In this document: positions 49,089-57,203 of the stretch, piece by piece
How the letters are laid out: each line of letters begins with the position of its first letter
How positions within the stretch are numbered: the stretch's first letter is position 1
From: NP936 sp002726085
GTDB lineage: Bacteria > Acidobacteriota > Vicinamibacteria > Vicinamibacterales > UBA8438
NCBI GenBank assembly: GCA_036012905.1
Contig: DASCQF010000038.1
Location: forward strand, 1-64,000
DNA length: 64,000 nt
Reading direction: 5' to 3'
Notes under the pieces: model-generated
Told to the model about the DNA's origin: nothing
Database searches by the model: none
The model's input: only the letters and a program-made list of their open reading frames with translations
Program-made: the position numbers and the translations under genes

Positions 49089-50177
49089 ATGGACTTCTAC
49101 GTCATTCTCGGCGTTGAGCGGACAGCGACGGCGAGCGATGTGAAGCGGGCCTACCGCCGTCTGGCGAGAAAGCACCATCCGGACATCAACCCGGGCGACC
49201 AGGAAGCCGAGGCGTTCTTCCGGCGGGTCAGTGAGGCCTACGAGACGCTGATCGACCCGGAGCGCCGGCAGGATTACGACACGCACGGTCGGGTCCGTCC
49301 CGGCCCCGAGGGCGTCAATGTCGAGTTCGAGGGGTTCGACTTCTCGGTGTCCTCTGCGGGAGAGGCAGCGTCGACCTTCGGAGATCTGTTCGCGGATGTG
49401 TTCGCCGATTCGGGTGCGGGTCGGGCTCGGGGAGCGCGCACTGACGGTGTCGACCTGCACACCTCCCTGCGGCTGGACTTCGAGGCCGCGATGCGCGGAG
49501 GGACCCACGAGGTCACCATGATGCGGGTCGCGGGATGCGACGCCTGTCGCGGGTCCGGCCTGCGACGTGTGGCTGAGAGCCGGTGTGTCACCTGCGCCGG
49601 GACTGGCCAATCTCGCTGGACACGCGGACACATGGTGTTTTCGCGTAGGTGCGGACAGTGCGGCGGCACCGGCCGCCGCCGGCACCGCCCCTGCGGCGTC
49701 TGTCGTGCCGAGGGTGTCGTTTCTCGGACCGAGGCGGTCGCGATCCAGATCCCCGCCGGGATTACGCATGGCACACGGATCCGGGTGCCCGGCAAGGGCA
49801 GCAGTGGGCGGCGTGACGGTGCGACCGGCGATCTCTATGTCACCGTGGCCGTCGATTCGCATCCGCTCTTCCGGCGAGAGGGAGACGATCTGCATCTCGT
49901 CGTGCCGGTCGCCGTGCACGAGGCGGCGCTCGGTGCGCGGGTGGAGGTTCCAACCATCAGCGGGTCGGCCCGGGTTCGGATTCCCCCGGGCACGCAGTCG
50001 GGGCAGCGATTTCGATTGCGAGGTCGCGGGGCTCCGTCACCACAGGGTGGCGAACCGGGAGACCTGTTGGTCGAGATCCGGATCATGTTGCCGCGCGTGC
50101 TCGACGAGCGCTCGAAGGAGCTGATACGGGAGCTGCGCCGAATCCACACCGAAGACGTGCGGGCGGGGTTGCAGTAG
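49089..50177 (+). CDS. dnaJ: chaperone protein DnaJ
   Basis: Co-chaperone that stimulates DnaK ATP hydrolysis; 362 residues. The J domain (residues 1-65) has HPD at 30-32. Four zinc-binding CxxCxG-type repeats (CDACRGSG, CVTCAGTG, CGQCGGTG, CGVCRAEG) cover about 156-215. C-terminal substrate-binding beta domains follow. The Gly/Phe-rich linker is short and acidic, with FADVFAD phrases. It lies 110 bases after dnaK, separated by the heptamer array, and is followed by the hspR-like gene. Confidence 0.95.
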   Translation: MDFYVILGVERTATASDVKRAYRRLARKHHPDINPGDQEAEAFFRRVSEAYETLIDPERRQDYDTHGRVRPGPEGVNVEFEGFDFSVSSAGEAASTFGDLFADVFADSGAGRARGARTDGVDLHTSLRLDFEAAMRGGTHEVTMMRVAGCDACRGSGLRRVAESRCVTCAGTGQSRWTRGHMVFSRRCGQCGGTGRRRHRPCGVCRAEGVVSRTEAVAIQIPAGITHGTRIRVPGKGSSGRRDGATGDLYVTVAVDSHPLFRREGDDLHLVVPVAVHEAALGARVEVPTISGSARVRIPPGTQSGQRFRLRGRGAPSPQGGEPGDLLVEIRIMLPRVLDERSKELIRELRRIHTEDVRAGLQ

Positions 50178-50204
50178 AAGGTCCGGCAAGAAAGCGAGCG
50201 GCAG

Positions 50205-50684
50205 ATGCCAGGCAAGGGAACCGGACCAGCCTATTACATGATCAGCGCGGTGGCCCGCAGATACAACATCCATCCCCAGACGCTGCGGCTCTACGAACGC
50301 GAGGGATTGCTCAAGCCGTCTCGGACCGAGGGCAACACGCGGCTCTACTCGGATGCCGATCTGGCGCAGCTCGAGACGATACTCGCGTTGACAAGAGACC
50401 TGGGGGTGAACCTGGCCGGTGTCGAGATCATCCTGAACATGCGTACCAAGATGGACCGGATGCAGGGGGAGGTCAACGAGTTCATGGCCTACGTCAAGCA
50501 GGAGCTGGCGCGCGGTCTCGGGGATTGGGAGCAACGATTGGGCACAGCCCTGGTAAGATCGTCGCCGACCGATCTCGTGCGCACCGACCAGCGCATGCCG
50601 GCCGACGACACCGAGGAGCCGGGCGGCGCGGCACAGCGCAGCCAGCCCTCGAGGCGGCCGAGGGCGGCAGATGGCAGCGAGTAG
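50205..50684 (+). CDS. hspR: HspR-like MerR-family heat-shock repressor
   Basis: The product is 159 residues. The MerR helix-turn-helix begins YMISAVARRYNIHPQTLRLYEREGLLKPSRTEGNTRLYSDADL (residues about 11-53) and continues with the GVNLAGVEIIL phrase typical of HspR. A coiled-coil helix follows. The C-terminal 45 residues are Arg/Ser/Pro-rich. The dnaK-dnaJ-hspR order matches actinobacterial and epsilonproteobacterial HspR operons, where HspR with DnaK represses the operon through HAIR sites. Start is ATG 50205. Confidence 0.85.
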   Translation: MPGKGTGPAYYMISAVARRYNIHPQTLRLYEREGLLKPSRTEGNTRLYSDADLAQLETILALTRDLGVNLAGVEIILNMRTKMDRMQGEVNEFMAYVKQELARGLGDWEQRLGTALVRSSPTDLVRTDQRMPADDTEEPGGAAQRSQPSRRPRAADGSE

Positions 50685-50736
50685 AAGGGCGTCGATGGCG
50701 ACACGGCGTCTGCCAGCGTAGGGAATTCCCCGCATC

Positions 50737-51570
50737 ATGTCCTGTCCGCACTGTCACGACACCGGCTGGCGTACCGTGTCGGGAGATGAGGCATCCCGGG
50801 TCGAACGCTGCGACTGTTGGCGGCAGGGTGTGGCGCAGACGATGTTGGTCGGCGCGAAGATCCCACCGCGGTATCGGACGTGCGACCTCGAGTCCTTCAT
50901 CACCTACGAGAACGATCTGCTGCTGTGCGCGGTCGACCGGGCGCGTCGGTTCATCGATCTGTTTCCGGTGGTCGACAAGGGGCTGCTGCTGATCGGCCCG
51001 CCCGGGATCGGCAAGACCCATATCGCGATCGCGGTGCTTCGACAAGTCGTGCTCGAGAAGGGCGTGCGGGGGCTCTACTACGACACGCGCAGTCTGCTCA
51101 GCACCATTCGCAGCACCTACGACCCAGTGACCCGGACCTCGGAGGTCGACATCCTCCGCCCGGTGATGGAGGCGGAGCTGCTGGTGCTGGATGACCTCGG
51201 CGCCGAGCGGCTGACCGACTGGGTGGAGGAGACGATGAACCTCATCGTCAACACCCGCTACAACGCCCGCCGGCCGACCATCTTCACCTCGAACTACGAG
51301 GACATCGAGGACCACGAGGACCTGGATTCGCTGCTGGTGCGTGTCGGGTTCCGCATGTATTCACGCCTACACGAGATGTGCGAGTTCCTGGCCTACAGCG
51401 GACCAGACTATCGGCTCTTCGAGTCAACGCCGAGCAAGGAGGAGCTGCAGGCCAGTTGGAAGAAGCAGGCCCGGCGCAAGCTCCCGGCCCGAACCTCTGT
51501 ACGAGCCCGGGCGCAGCTGAAACGGGGCAAGGCCGACCTCGGCTGGACCGGCGGCAAGGCAGGGGGGTAG
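50737..51570 (+). CDS. DnaC/DnaI-like AAA ATPase
   Basis: Helicase-loader-type ATPase of 277 residues. An N-terminal zinc-binding part (CPHCHDTGW at residues 3-11 and CDCW near 28-31) precedes the AAA domain. Walker A GPPGIGKTH is near residue 87, Walker B ELLVLDDLGAE near 147, and sensor FTSNYED near 186. A basic C-terminal tail of about 30 residues closes it. Unlike IS21-type IstB proteins, no transposase gene is adjacent, so a chromosomal replication role is more likely. The stop overlaps the hemW start. Confidence 0.88.
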   Translation: MSCPHCHDTGWRTVSGDEASRVERCDCWRQGVAQTMLVGAKIPPRYRTCDLESFITYENDLLLCAVDRARRFIDLFPVVDKGLLLIGPPGIGKTHIAIAVLRQVVLEKGVRGLYYDTRSLLSTIRSTYDPVTRTSEVDILRPVMEAELLVLDDLGAERLTDWVEETMNLIVNTRYNARRPTIFTSNYEDIEDHEDLDSLLVRVGFRMYSRLHEMCEFLAYSGPDYRLFESTPSKEELQASWKKQARRKLPARTSVRARAQLKRGKADLGWTGGKAGG

Positions 51571-52721
51571 TGGCTGGATTGCCAGACGTGGCGGCCGCCT
51601 CGCCGCTCGGGCTCTATCTCCACATTCCCTTCTGCGAAGCGATCTGTAACTACTGCAACTTCAACCGGGGGGTATTCGACGCCGGTGTGAAGCAACAGTA
51701 CCTGGGTGCTCTTTCGGCGGAAATCGCCACTTGCCGGGACGGAAGCCGGGTCGACTCCGTGTTCTTTGGCGGCGGCACACCGTCGGTGCTCGAGCCATCC
51801 GAGGTGGCCGGATTGATCCAGCGCTGCCGGTCGAGTTTCGACGTCGATCCGGCGACTGAGATCACCTTGGAGATGAATCCGGAAACGGCGTCTCCCGAGC
51901 GGTTGGAGGGCTATCGGGCGGGCGGCATTACCCGCCTCAGCCTGGGGGTGCAGTCGTTTCGCGACGAGGAGCTGCGGCGTCTCGGGCGGCTCCATACGGC
52001 GGACCGCGCTGTCGAGGCGTTCGGTCTGGCGCGGGCAGCAGGGTTCGACGACATCAGCGTGGACCTCATGGTCTGGCTGCCGGGGCAGACCGTGTCCGAC
52101 TGGCTCGAATCGGTCGAGACCATGATCGACCTTGGCCCGGACCACGCGTCGATGTATCTCCTCGAGTTGTATCCCAACGCGCCATTGCGGGAGGAGATGG
52201 CGAGGGGAGGCTGGACCCAGGCACCGGACGATACCGCGGCAGAGATGTATCACGCCGGTCTCGACCGCCTCGAGGCGGCGGGTTACCGGCAATACGAGAT
52301 CTCGAACGTGGCTCGCCCGGATCGGCAATCCCGTCACAACCTCAAATATTGGACCGATGGCGCATGGGTGGGGTTCGGCTGTGGCGCTCACTCGACGCGC
52401 GACGGGCGGCGGTGGCACAACGTGACAGAGACTGGCGCCTATATTGACCGCGTAGAAGGCGGCACCAGTCCGGTGGCGAGCTGCCGGACACTGTCCGCAG
52501 AGGAACGTCTGACCGATACGCTGTTTCTCGGGTTCCGTCTGTTCGAGGGAGTCGACATGACAGCCGTCGAGCAACGTTTCGGGGTGGATGTCTGGGCGCG
52601 ATGGGGGGACGAGTTGGCCCCCTTCGTGGATGCCGGGCTGCTCACCCGTGATCGGGGCCGGCTGCGTCTGACACGAAGCGGGATGTTGCTGGCCAGCGAG
52701 GTGATGTGTGTTTTTGTCTGA
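51570..52721 (+). CDS. hemW: radical SAM protein HemW (coproporphyrinogen oxidase-like)
   Basis: Radical SAM enzyme, 383 residues, of the HemW/HemN-like family, thought to insert heme into target proteins. The cluster motif CEAICNYCNF (CxxxCxxC) is near residue 21-29. GGGTPS is near 66, and the C-terminal HemN domain with NLKYWTDGAWVGFGCGAHS is near 256. The extra Cys that marks true oxygen-independent HemN oxidases after CxxxCxxC is absent, which favours HemW. GTG 51570 overlaps the preceding stop. Confidence 0.92.
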   Translation: MAGLPDVAAASPLGLYLHIPFCEAICNYCNFNRGVFDAGVKQQYLGALSAEIATCRDGSRVDSVFFGGGTPSVLEPSEVAGLIQRCRSSFDVDPATEITLEMNPETASPERLEGYRAGGITRLSLGVQSFRDEELRRLGRLHTADRAVEAFGLARAAGFDDISVDLMVWLPGQTVSDWLESVETMIDLGPDHASMYLLELYPNAPLREEMARGGWTQAPDDTAAEMYHAGLDRLEAAGYRQYEISNVARPDRQSRHNLKYWTDGAWVGFGCGAHSTRDGRRWHNVTETGAYIDRVEGGTSPVASCRTLSAEERLTDTLFLGFRLFEGVDMTAVEQRFGVDVWARWGDELAPFVDAGLLTRDRGRLRLTRSGMLLASEVMCVFV

Positions 52722-52735
52722 AGGACGCTCGAGGA

Positions 52736-52763
52736 GGCAGGAGGCAGGAGACAGGAGTCAGGA
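52736..52763 (+). repeat. heptamer array, four units
   Basis: The units GGCAGGA, GGCAGGA, GACAGGA and GTCAGGA follow hemW. They are succeeded by GAAAGCCGGGTGGCTTCGCC, the same hairpin motif as at 21947 and 23704. Confidence 0.85.
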
Positions 52764-52826
52764 GAAAGCCGGGTGGCTTCGCCAACTTCTGCTGCAGGCT
52801 CGCTCGAGGGTCAAGGTGTGGTCAGG

Positions 52827-53294
52827 ATGCGGGCAACAGGTCTGACGCAAGTGGGCCGTGCGCTTGCGGTTGCGGTGGCGTTCGGGACCGGTGTGGTGTT
52901 GGGGATGACCCAGCAGGAACCCGAAGCGCAGCCGACGACCCGGGTGTTCAGCGCGGGCATCGGTGTGGTGCTCGACTACGTCAAGTCGGGTCAGACGGCG
53001 GCGTTCGAAGTCACCATGAAGCGTGTGGGCGAGGCGCTCAGCACCAGCGAGAGCCTTGATCTGAGGCGCCAGGCGGCCCAGTGGAAGATCTACAAGGTCA
53101 CGGAACCACTCGAAGGTGGCGTCGTGTTGTATATTTCGGTTCTGGATCCGGTCGTGTCGGGGGCCGACTACTGGGTGCCACAGATTCTGAATGAGGCGTT
53201 TCCGACCGAGGTGCAGACGCTGTATGAGGCCTACGCCGGGACGTTCGCCGCCGGTCAGATTCTCTTGAATTTGAGTCCTGTTGTCGGGTCGTGA
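52827..53294 (+). CDS. exported small protein, paralogue of the next gene
   Basis: The product is 155 residues. A signal peptide or anchor (residues about 9-30, VAVAFGTGVVLGMT) precedes an Ala/Gln-rich linker and a compact domain with FSAGIGVVLDYVKSGQTAAFEVTMKRVGEAL, VVLYISVLDPVVSGADY and QILNEAFPTEVQTLYEAY. The same layout and key phrases recur in the gene at 53411, so the two arose by tandem duplication. No known family is recognised. ATG 52827 was chosen because it starts the signal peptide. Confidence 0.75.
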   Translation: MRATGLTQVGRALAVAVAFGTGVVLGMTQQEPEAQPTTRVFSAGIGVVLDYVKSGQTAAFEVTMKRVGEALSTSESLDLRRQAAQWKIYKVTEPLEGGVVLYISVLDPVVSGADYWVPQILNEAFPTEVQTLYEAYAGTFAAGQILLNLSPVVGS

Positions 53295-53410
53295 GCGATG
53301 TGGGGTGGCAGCGCCGGACACCGGACGCGCACAGATATAGTTTGGTTCAGCCGGTTGGTACGGTAGAGTAGCTGCCTTTGGGCAGCCGTGTTGGCACGAA
53401 GGAGGAGTAC

Positions 53411-53902
53411 ATGCGGACGAAGTTGAAGACGGGATCTCGAAACAGCCGGGTCTTGGTGGGCACGGCAATCGCGGCGGCGCTCGCCGTCGGCGTGTTGCTG
53501 GGGACGTCCTTTGCGCCCGAGTCTGAGGCGGCGGCACAGCCGGTCATGAATTTCAGCGGCAGCTCGGCGGTGGTCATGAGCTACGTCACCCCGGGGGGCG
53601 CGTCCGATTTCGAACGAGTCATGCGGGAGTACGGCGCGTCGCTCTCGGGCAGCGAAAACGCGCAGTACAACCAGATGGCCTCGAGTATGAAGATCTTTCG
53701 TGCCGCCGAACCGGGTCCGAACAACACCGTCCTCTACATGTGGATCATCGACCCCGTCGTAACTGGCGCCAACTATGCCGAGGCCCAGATACTCAATGAC
53801 GAGAAGCCGGATGAAGTGCAGGAGCTGTATGACGCCCTGCTCGCCGCAATGGAAGGCGGCGGTCGGCAGACGGTGAACATGGAGCTCGTGCTGGAATTCT
53901 AG
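53411..53902 (+). CDS. exported small protein, tandem paralogue
   Basis: The product is 163 residues with a signal peptide or anchor (residues about 14-34) and the same domain as its upstream neighbour: MSYVTPGGASDFERVMREYG, VLYMWIIDPVVTGANY and AQILNDEKPDEVQELYDAL. A strong AAGGAGGAG ribosome-binding site lies before ATG 53411. The domain might be a dimeric alpha/beta fold, but no catalytic motif is visible. A GC-rich hairpin follows the stop. Confidence 0.78.
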   Translation: MRTKLKTGSRNSRVLVGTAIAAALAVGVLLGTSFAPESEAAAQPVMNFSGSSAVVMSYVTPGGASDFERVMREYGASLSGSENAQYNQMASSMKIFRAAEPGPNNTVLYMWIIDPVVTGANYAEAQILNDEKPDEVQELYDALLAAMEGGGRQTVNMELVLEF

Positions 53903-53926
53903 AGACGCGACAGAGCTATTGGGGAC

Positions 53927-53950
53927 GCTGCGCCCAGCCGAGGGCGCAGC
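53927..53950. terminator. GC-rich hairpin downstream of the tandem paralogues
   Basis: Perfect nine-base arms GCTGCGCCC and GGGCGCAGC enclose a six-base loop, 24 bases after the 53902 stop and before the convergent outer-membrane protein gene. There is no T-run, so it is terminator-like only by position and stability. Confidence 0.5.
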
Positions 53951-54009
53951 TCACCCGGTGTCGTTCGGACCGCCTCCGGCAGGGCCTGAGTGCCTCGGCC
54001 CAGGTCTAC

Positions 54010-54492
54010 CTAGAAGCCCAGGTTGAACCCGGCGTAGAGGCGCTGGTGTGTGTCGTGCTGGGGTGAGCCGCGGAGCGTGAAGACGCGGTAGTCCAACCGC
54101 AGTCGGATTGGCCCGGCGACCGCAATCTTGACGCCGGCGCCGGCATTGCCGCCGGCATTCGTCTCCTCGAGACCCCCTCCCGTTTCCTGATAGAGCCCCC
54201 CACCGACCGTGCCATAGAACTGCAGACCCGATATTCCGAACGGAGTCTGGACCAGGAGATTGAACATGCCGGTTCGGAGTCCTGGTGCATCCGCCATCTC
54301 GTCTGCCGCCGTGTCGGAGTACTCGAATTCAAATCCGATGACCAGCAGTGAGAGCCCCACGCCGAATCCCCGAACCGGGCGGTTCGACGGGGTCGCGTTC
54401 GTCCCCACGAAGGCGGTCAGATCCGCGTAGGCGGGCGCCGCGACCAAGAGCATCACGGCCAGCACGGACAGGGCAACGAGAACGCGTCGCAT
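54010..54492 (-). CDS. outer-membrane beta-barrel-like protein
   Basis: The product is 160 residues. A cleavable signal peptide (residues 1-23, ending APAYA) is followed by alternating hydrophobic strands and Gly-rich turns. The C-terminal residue is Phe (AGFNLGF), the sorting signal for outer-membrane barrels. This pattern matches small eight-stranded barrels of the OmpA/OmpW kind, though no specific family is recognised. It is convergent with the tandem paralogue genes. Confidence 0.82.
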   Translation of the reverse strand: MRRVLVALSVLAVMLLVAAPAYADLTAFVGTNATPSNRPVRGFGVGLSLLVIGFEFEYSDTAADEMADAPGLRTGMFNLLVQTPFGISGLQFYGTVGGGLYQETGGGLEETNAGGNAGAGVKIAVAGPIRLRLDYRVFTLRGSPQHDTHQRLYAGFNLGF

Positions 54493-54583
54493 CTATCTAG
54501 TCTAGCAGCCCGCGCCAAGAACGACCGGCTGGTCTGGCGGGCGCGGCCTCTCTGAAAAGATGCTGGCGTGGCCCACCACCCAC

Positions 54584-54604
54584 TCCTGTCTCCTGACCCC
54601 TGTC
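54584..54604 (-). repeat. inverted heptamer array, three units
   Basis: On the minus strand the units are GACAGGG, GTCAGGA and GACAGGA, followed by GTGGGTGGTGGGCCACGCC and AGC, a variant of the trailing motif. The array lies between the divergent outer-membrane protein and acyl-CoA dehydrogenase genes. Confidence 0.75.
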
Positions 54605-54651
54605 TCCATTGAGGGCGCGTGGAGAGCCGTATGATAAAGTGGCCGCACCCG

Positions 54652-55800
54652 ATGGACCTGCGGCCCACCGACGAGCAGCGCCTCCTCCGTCAGACCGTTC
54701 GCGAGTTCGCCGAAGCCGAAATGGCGCCCCACACCATGGAGTGGGACGAGGCACAGCGTTTCCCGATCGAGCTGCTACCCAGGCTCGCCGACCTCGGGCT
54801 GATGGGTATCCAGTTTGATGACCGCTTTGGCGGGGCCGCGATGGGAGCGGTCGACTACTGCATCTGTATCGAGGAGCTGGCCCGTGTCGACCCGGCGATC
54901 GCGCTCTCGGTCGCGGCGCACAATGGGCTGGCGGCCGCACACATCCAGATGTTCGGCTCCGACGCCCAGCGCGAACGGTATCTCACGCCGCTGGCCACGG
55001 GGCGGCACCTCGGAGCCTGGTGCCTGACCGAGCCGCACGCCGGGAGCGATGCCGGTGGCATGCGCACGACTGCCGAGCGGGACGGGCATGGCTGGCGGCT
55101 CAATGGCACAAAGACCTTCGCGACGCACGGCAGCCTGGCGGGGACGTTCGTTGTCATGGCGGTGACCGACGCCGCGCGCGGACCCCACGGGATCTCGGCG
55201 TTCATTCTCGAGCGCGGTACGCCGGGGCTCGTGTCCGGGCGCAAGGAGAACAAGTTGGGAATGCGGGCCAGCGACACGGCTGACGTGTCCCTGACCGACT
55301 GTGTGGCCCCGGATGGTCAGCTGCTCGGGGCGGTCGGGGAGGGCTTTGTGGGAGCGTTGCAGGTGCTCGATGCTGGACGGATCGGGATTGCCGCGCTCGC
55401 CGTCGGGCTCGCTCAGGGCGCCTACGAGGCCGCGCGAGGCCACGCCACCCAGCGCGAACAGTTTGGACACCCGATCGCGTCGTTTCAGGCGATACAGTTC
55501 AAGCTGGCCGATATGGCGACACGGATCGAGGCAGCCCGCTGGCTGACCTACCGTGCCGCCTATCTCAAGGATCAGGGCGCCGTGACCACACGCGAGTCGG
55601 CGATGGCAAAACTGTTGTCAAGCGAAACGGCGGTGCGGGCGGCGGAGGATGGCATCCAGATTCACGGCGGCTACGGGTTCGTCAAGGACTACCCGGCCGA
55701 GAAGTTCTTCCGCGATGTGAAGCTGACGACGATCGGTGAGGGCACAAGCGAAATCCAGCGGTTGGTCATCGCCAGACAGTATCTGGACCCAGGGGCATGA
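54652..55800 (+). CDS. acyl-CoA dehydrogenase
   Basis: FAD-dependent beta-oxidation enzyme, 382 residues, with the three ACAD domains. The CLTEPHAGSDAGG motif is near residue 125, the GYGFVKDYPAEKFFRDVK motif near 342 and the catalytic-base motif IGEGTSEIQR near 364 with Glu intact. ATG 54652 begins the conserved N-terminus; GTG 54619 and ATG 54631 are in-frame alternatives. The stop overlaps the MeaB-epimerase start (ATGA), linking fatty-acid oxidation to methylmalonyl-CoA handling. Confidence 0.95.
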   Translation: MDLRPTDEQRLLRQTVREFAEAEMAPHTMEWDEAQRFPIELLPRLADLGLMGIQFDDRFGGAAMGAVDYCICIEELARVDPAIALSVAAHNGLAAAHIQMFGSDAQRERYLTPLATGRHLGAWCLTEPHAGSDAGGMRTTAERDGHGWRLNGTKTFATHGSLAGTFVVMAVTDAARGPHGISAFILERGTPGLVSGRKENKLGMRASDTADVSLTDCVAPDGQLLGAVGEGFVGALQVLDAGRIGIAALAVGLAQGAYEAARGHATQREQFGHPIASFQAIQFKLADMATRIEAARWLTYRAAYLKDQGAVTTRESAMAKLLSSETAVRAAEDGIQIHGGYGFVKDYPAEKFFRDVKLTTIGEGTSEIQRLVIARQYLDPGA

Positions 55801-57203
55801 ACGCCGATGCGCACCGTCTCGTTGAGGCGGTTCTCGATGGCGATCGGCGGGCGATTGCCCGGGCCATTACCGTGGTCGAGGCCGAGGGCCCGGCGGCTGC
55901 GGCGATCATCAGGGGAGTCTATCGACGAAGCGGTCGGGCGTATCTGCTCGGGGTGACCGGCGCACCAGGTGTTGGGAAGAGCACCCTGGTCGATCGGCTC
56001 GCGGCTGCGTTCCGGTCGCGCGATCGGACGGTCGGAGTGGTGGCGGTGGACCCGACCAGCCCGTTCAGCGGCGGCGCGGTGCTGGGCGATCGGATTCGGA
56101 TGCAGTCGCATGCCGCCGACCGCGGCGTGTTCGTGCGGAGCATGGCGACGCGCGGCCAGCTCGGCGGTCTGTCGCGCGCGACCGGCGACGCGGCGGTCAT
56201 TCTGGACGCGGCCGGGTTCGACGTGATCGTCATCGAAACGGTGGGTGTCGGGCAAGCCGAGATTGAGGTGTCACGCACAGCAGACATGACGGTCGTCGTG
56301 ACCATGCCCGGGTCCGGCGACGACGTGCAGGCGCTCAAGGCGGGGGTCATGGAGATCGCCGACCTGTTCGTCGTGAACAAGTCGGACCACGACGGCGCAG
56401 ATCGCGCCGTCGCGACAGTCGAGATGATACTGGGACTCAATGACTACGGCCCAGACGACTGGCGGCCGCCGGTGCTGCAGACCTGCGCCACGGATGGCGT
56501 TGGTGTCGACGACGTGCTGGACACCGTGGAGCGGTTTCGTGAGCGCGGCGGCAACGCGGCCGAGCAACGACGACGGACGCGTGTGGGTGCCCGGATCCGG
56601 CAGCTGCTGTCGGACCACTTCCTCGAATATGCCGAGAACCGCGTGCTCGAGCCCGGCGGGTTCGACCAATTGGTCGACCAGGTCGCCGAGGCCGAGTTTG
56701 ATCCCTACACGGCGGCCGACAGGGTCTTGGACCGAGTGCTCCGGGTCGAACGACACCCACCCGGGTCGAACATGGTGCTCGACCACATCGGCGTCGCGGT
56801 CAGCGACATGGACACGGCGCTCGCGTTCTATCGGGACGCACTGGGGCTGCGGATCGAGAGCGTGGAGAACGTGCCATCACAGCATGTGCGTGCGCAATTC
56901 GTGTCAGTCGGAGAGGTCACGCTGGAGTTGCTCGAGGCGACATCGGCGCAGTCGGCGATCGCGCGCTCGATCGATCGGCGAGGGCCCGGCTTGCACCACC
57001 TCACCCTCCGTGTCGACGACATCGGCGCGGTGCTCGCCCGACTCAAGGCTCGCGGAGTGCGGCTGATCGACGAGGAGCCACGCCCGGGCGCCGGTGGGCA
57101 GCTGGTGGCGTTCATCCATCCGTCCGCCGCGCACGGTGTCCTGGTGGAGCTTACCGAACCGGCGGGTCGAACGGGCGACAGTGGGGAGGGTCAGGACCAG
57201 TGA
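55797..57203 (+). CDS. fusion of MeaB GTPase and methylmalonyl-CoA epimerase
   Basis: The product is 468 residues and joins two proteins of the methylmalonyl-CoA pathway. Residues 1 to about 322 are a MeaB/ArgK-type G3E GTPase that protects and loads methylmalonyl-CoA mutase: Walker A GAPGVGKST at 55-63, DPTSPFSGGAVLGDRIRM near 86 and NKSD near 194. Residues about 326-455 are a glyoxalase-fold epimerase (LDHIGVAVSDMDTALAFYRDALG), with metal ligands expected in DHIGV, GLHHLTL and VLVEL. The junction is in one open frame with only a few linker residues. An internal ATG at 56772 could allow separate translation of the epimerase. It is coupled to the upstream dehydrogenase and downstream phosphorylase by overlaps. 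Confidence 0.92.
   Translation: MNADAHRLVEAVLDGDRRAIARAITVVEAEGPAAAAIIRGVYRRSGRAYLLGVTGAPGVGKSTLVDRLAAAFRSRDRTVGVVAVDPTSPFSGGAVLGDRIRMQSHAADRGVFVRSMATRGQLGGLSRATGDAAVILDAAGFDVIVIETVGVGQAEIEVSRTADMTVVVTMPGSGDDVQALKAGVMEIADLFVVNKSDHDGADRAVATVEMILGLNDYGPDDWRPPVLQTCATDGVGVDDVLDTVERFRERGGNAAEQRRRTRVGARIRQLLSDHFLEYAENRVLEPGGFDQLVDQVAEAEFDPYTAADRVLDRVLRVERHPPGSNMVLDHIGVAVSDMDTALAFYRDALGLRIESVENVPSQHVRAQFVSVGEVTLELLEATSAQSAIARSIDRRGPGLHHLTLRVDDIGAVLARLKARGVRLIDEEPRPGAGGQLVAFIHPSAAHGVLVELTEPAGRTGDSGEGQDQ

Noticed and set aside
50737..51570. IstB-type transposition helper of an IS21 element
   Set aside because: No IstA transposase or terminal repeats are nearby, and the protein has the N-terminal zinc region of chromosomal helicase loaders.
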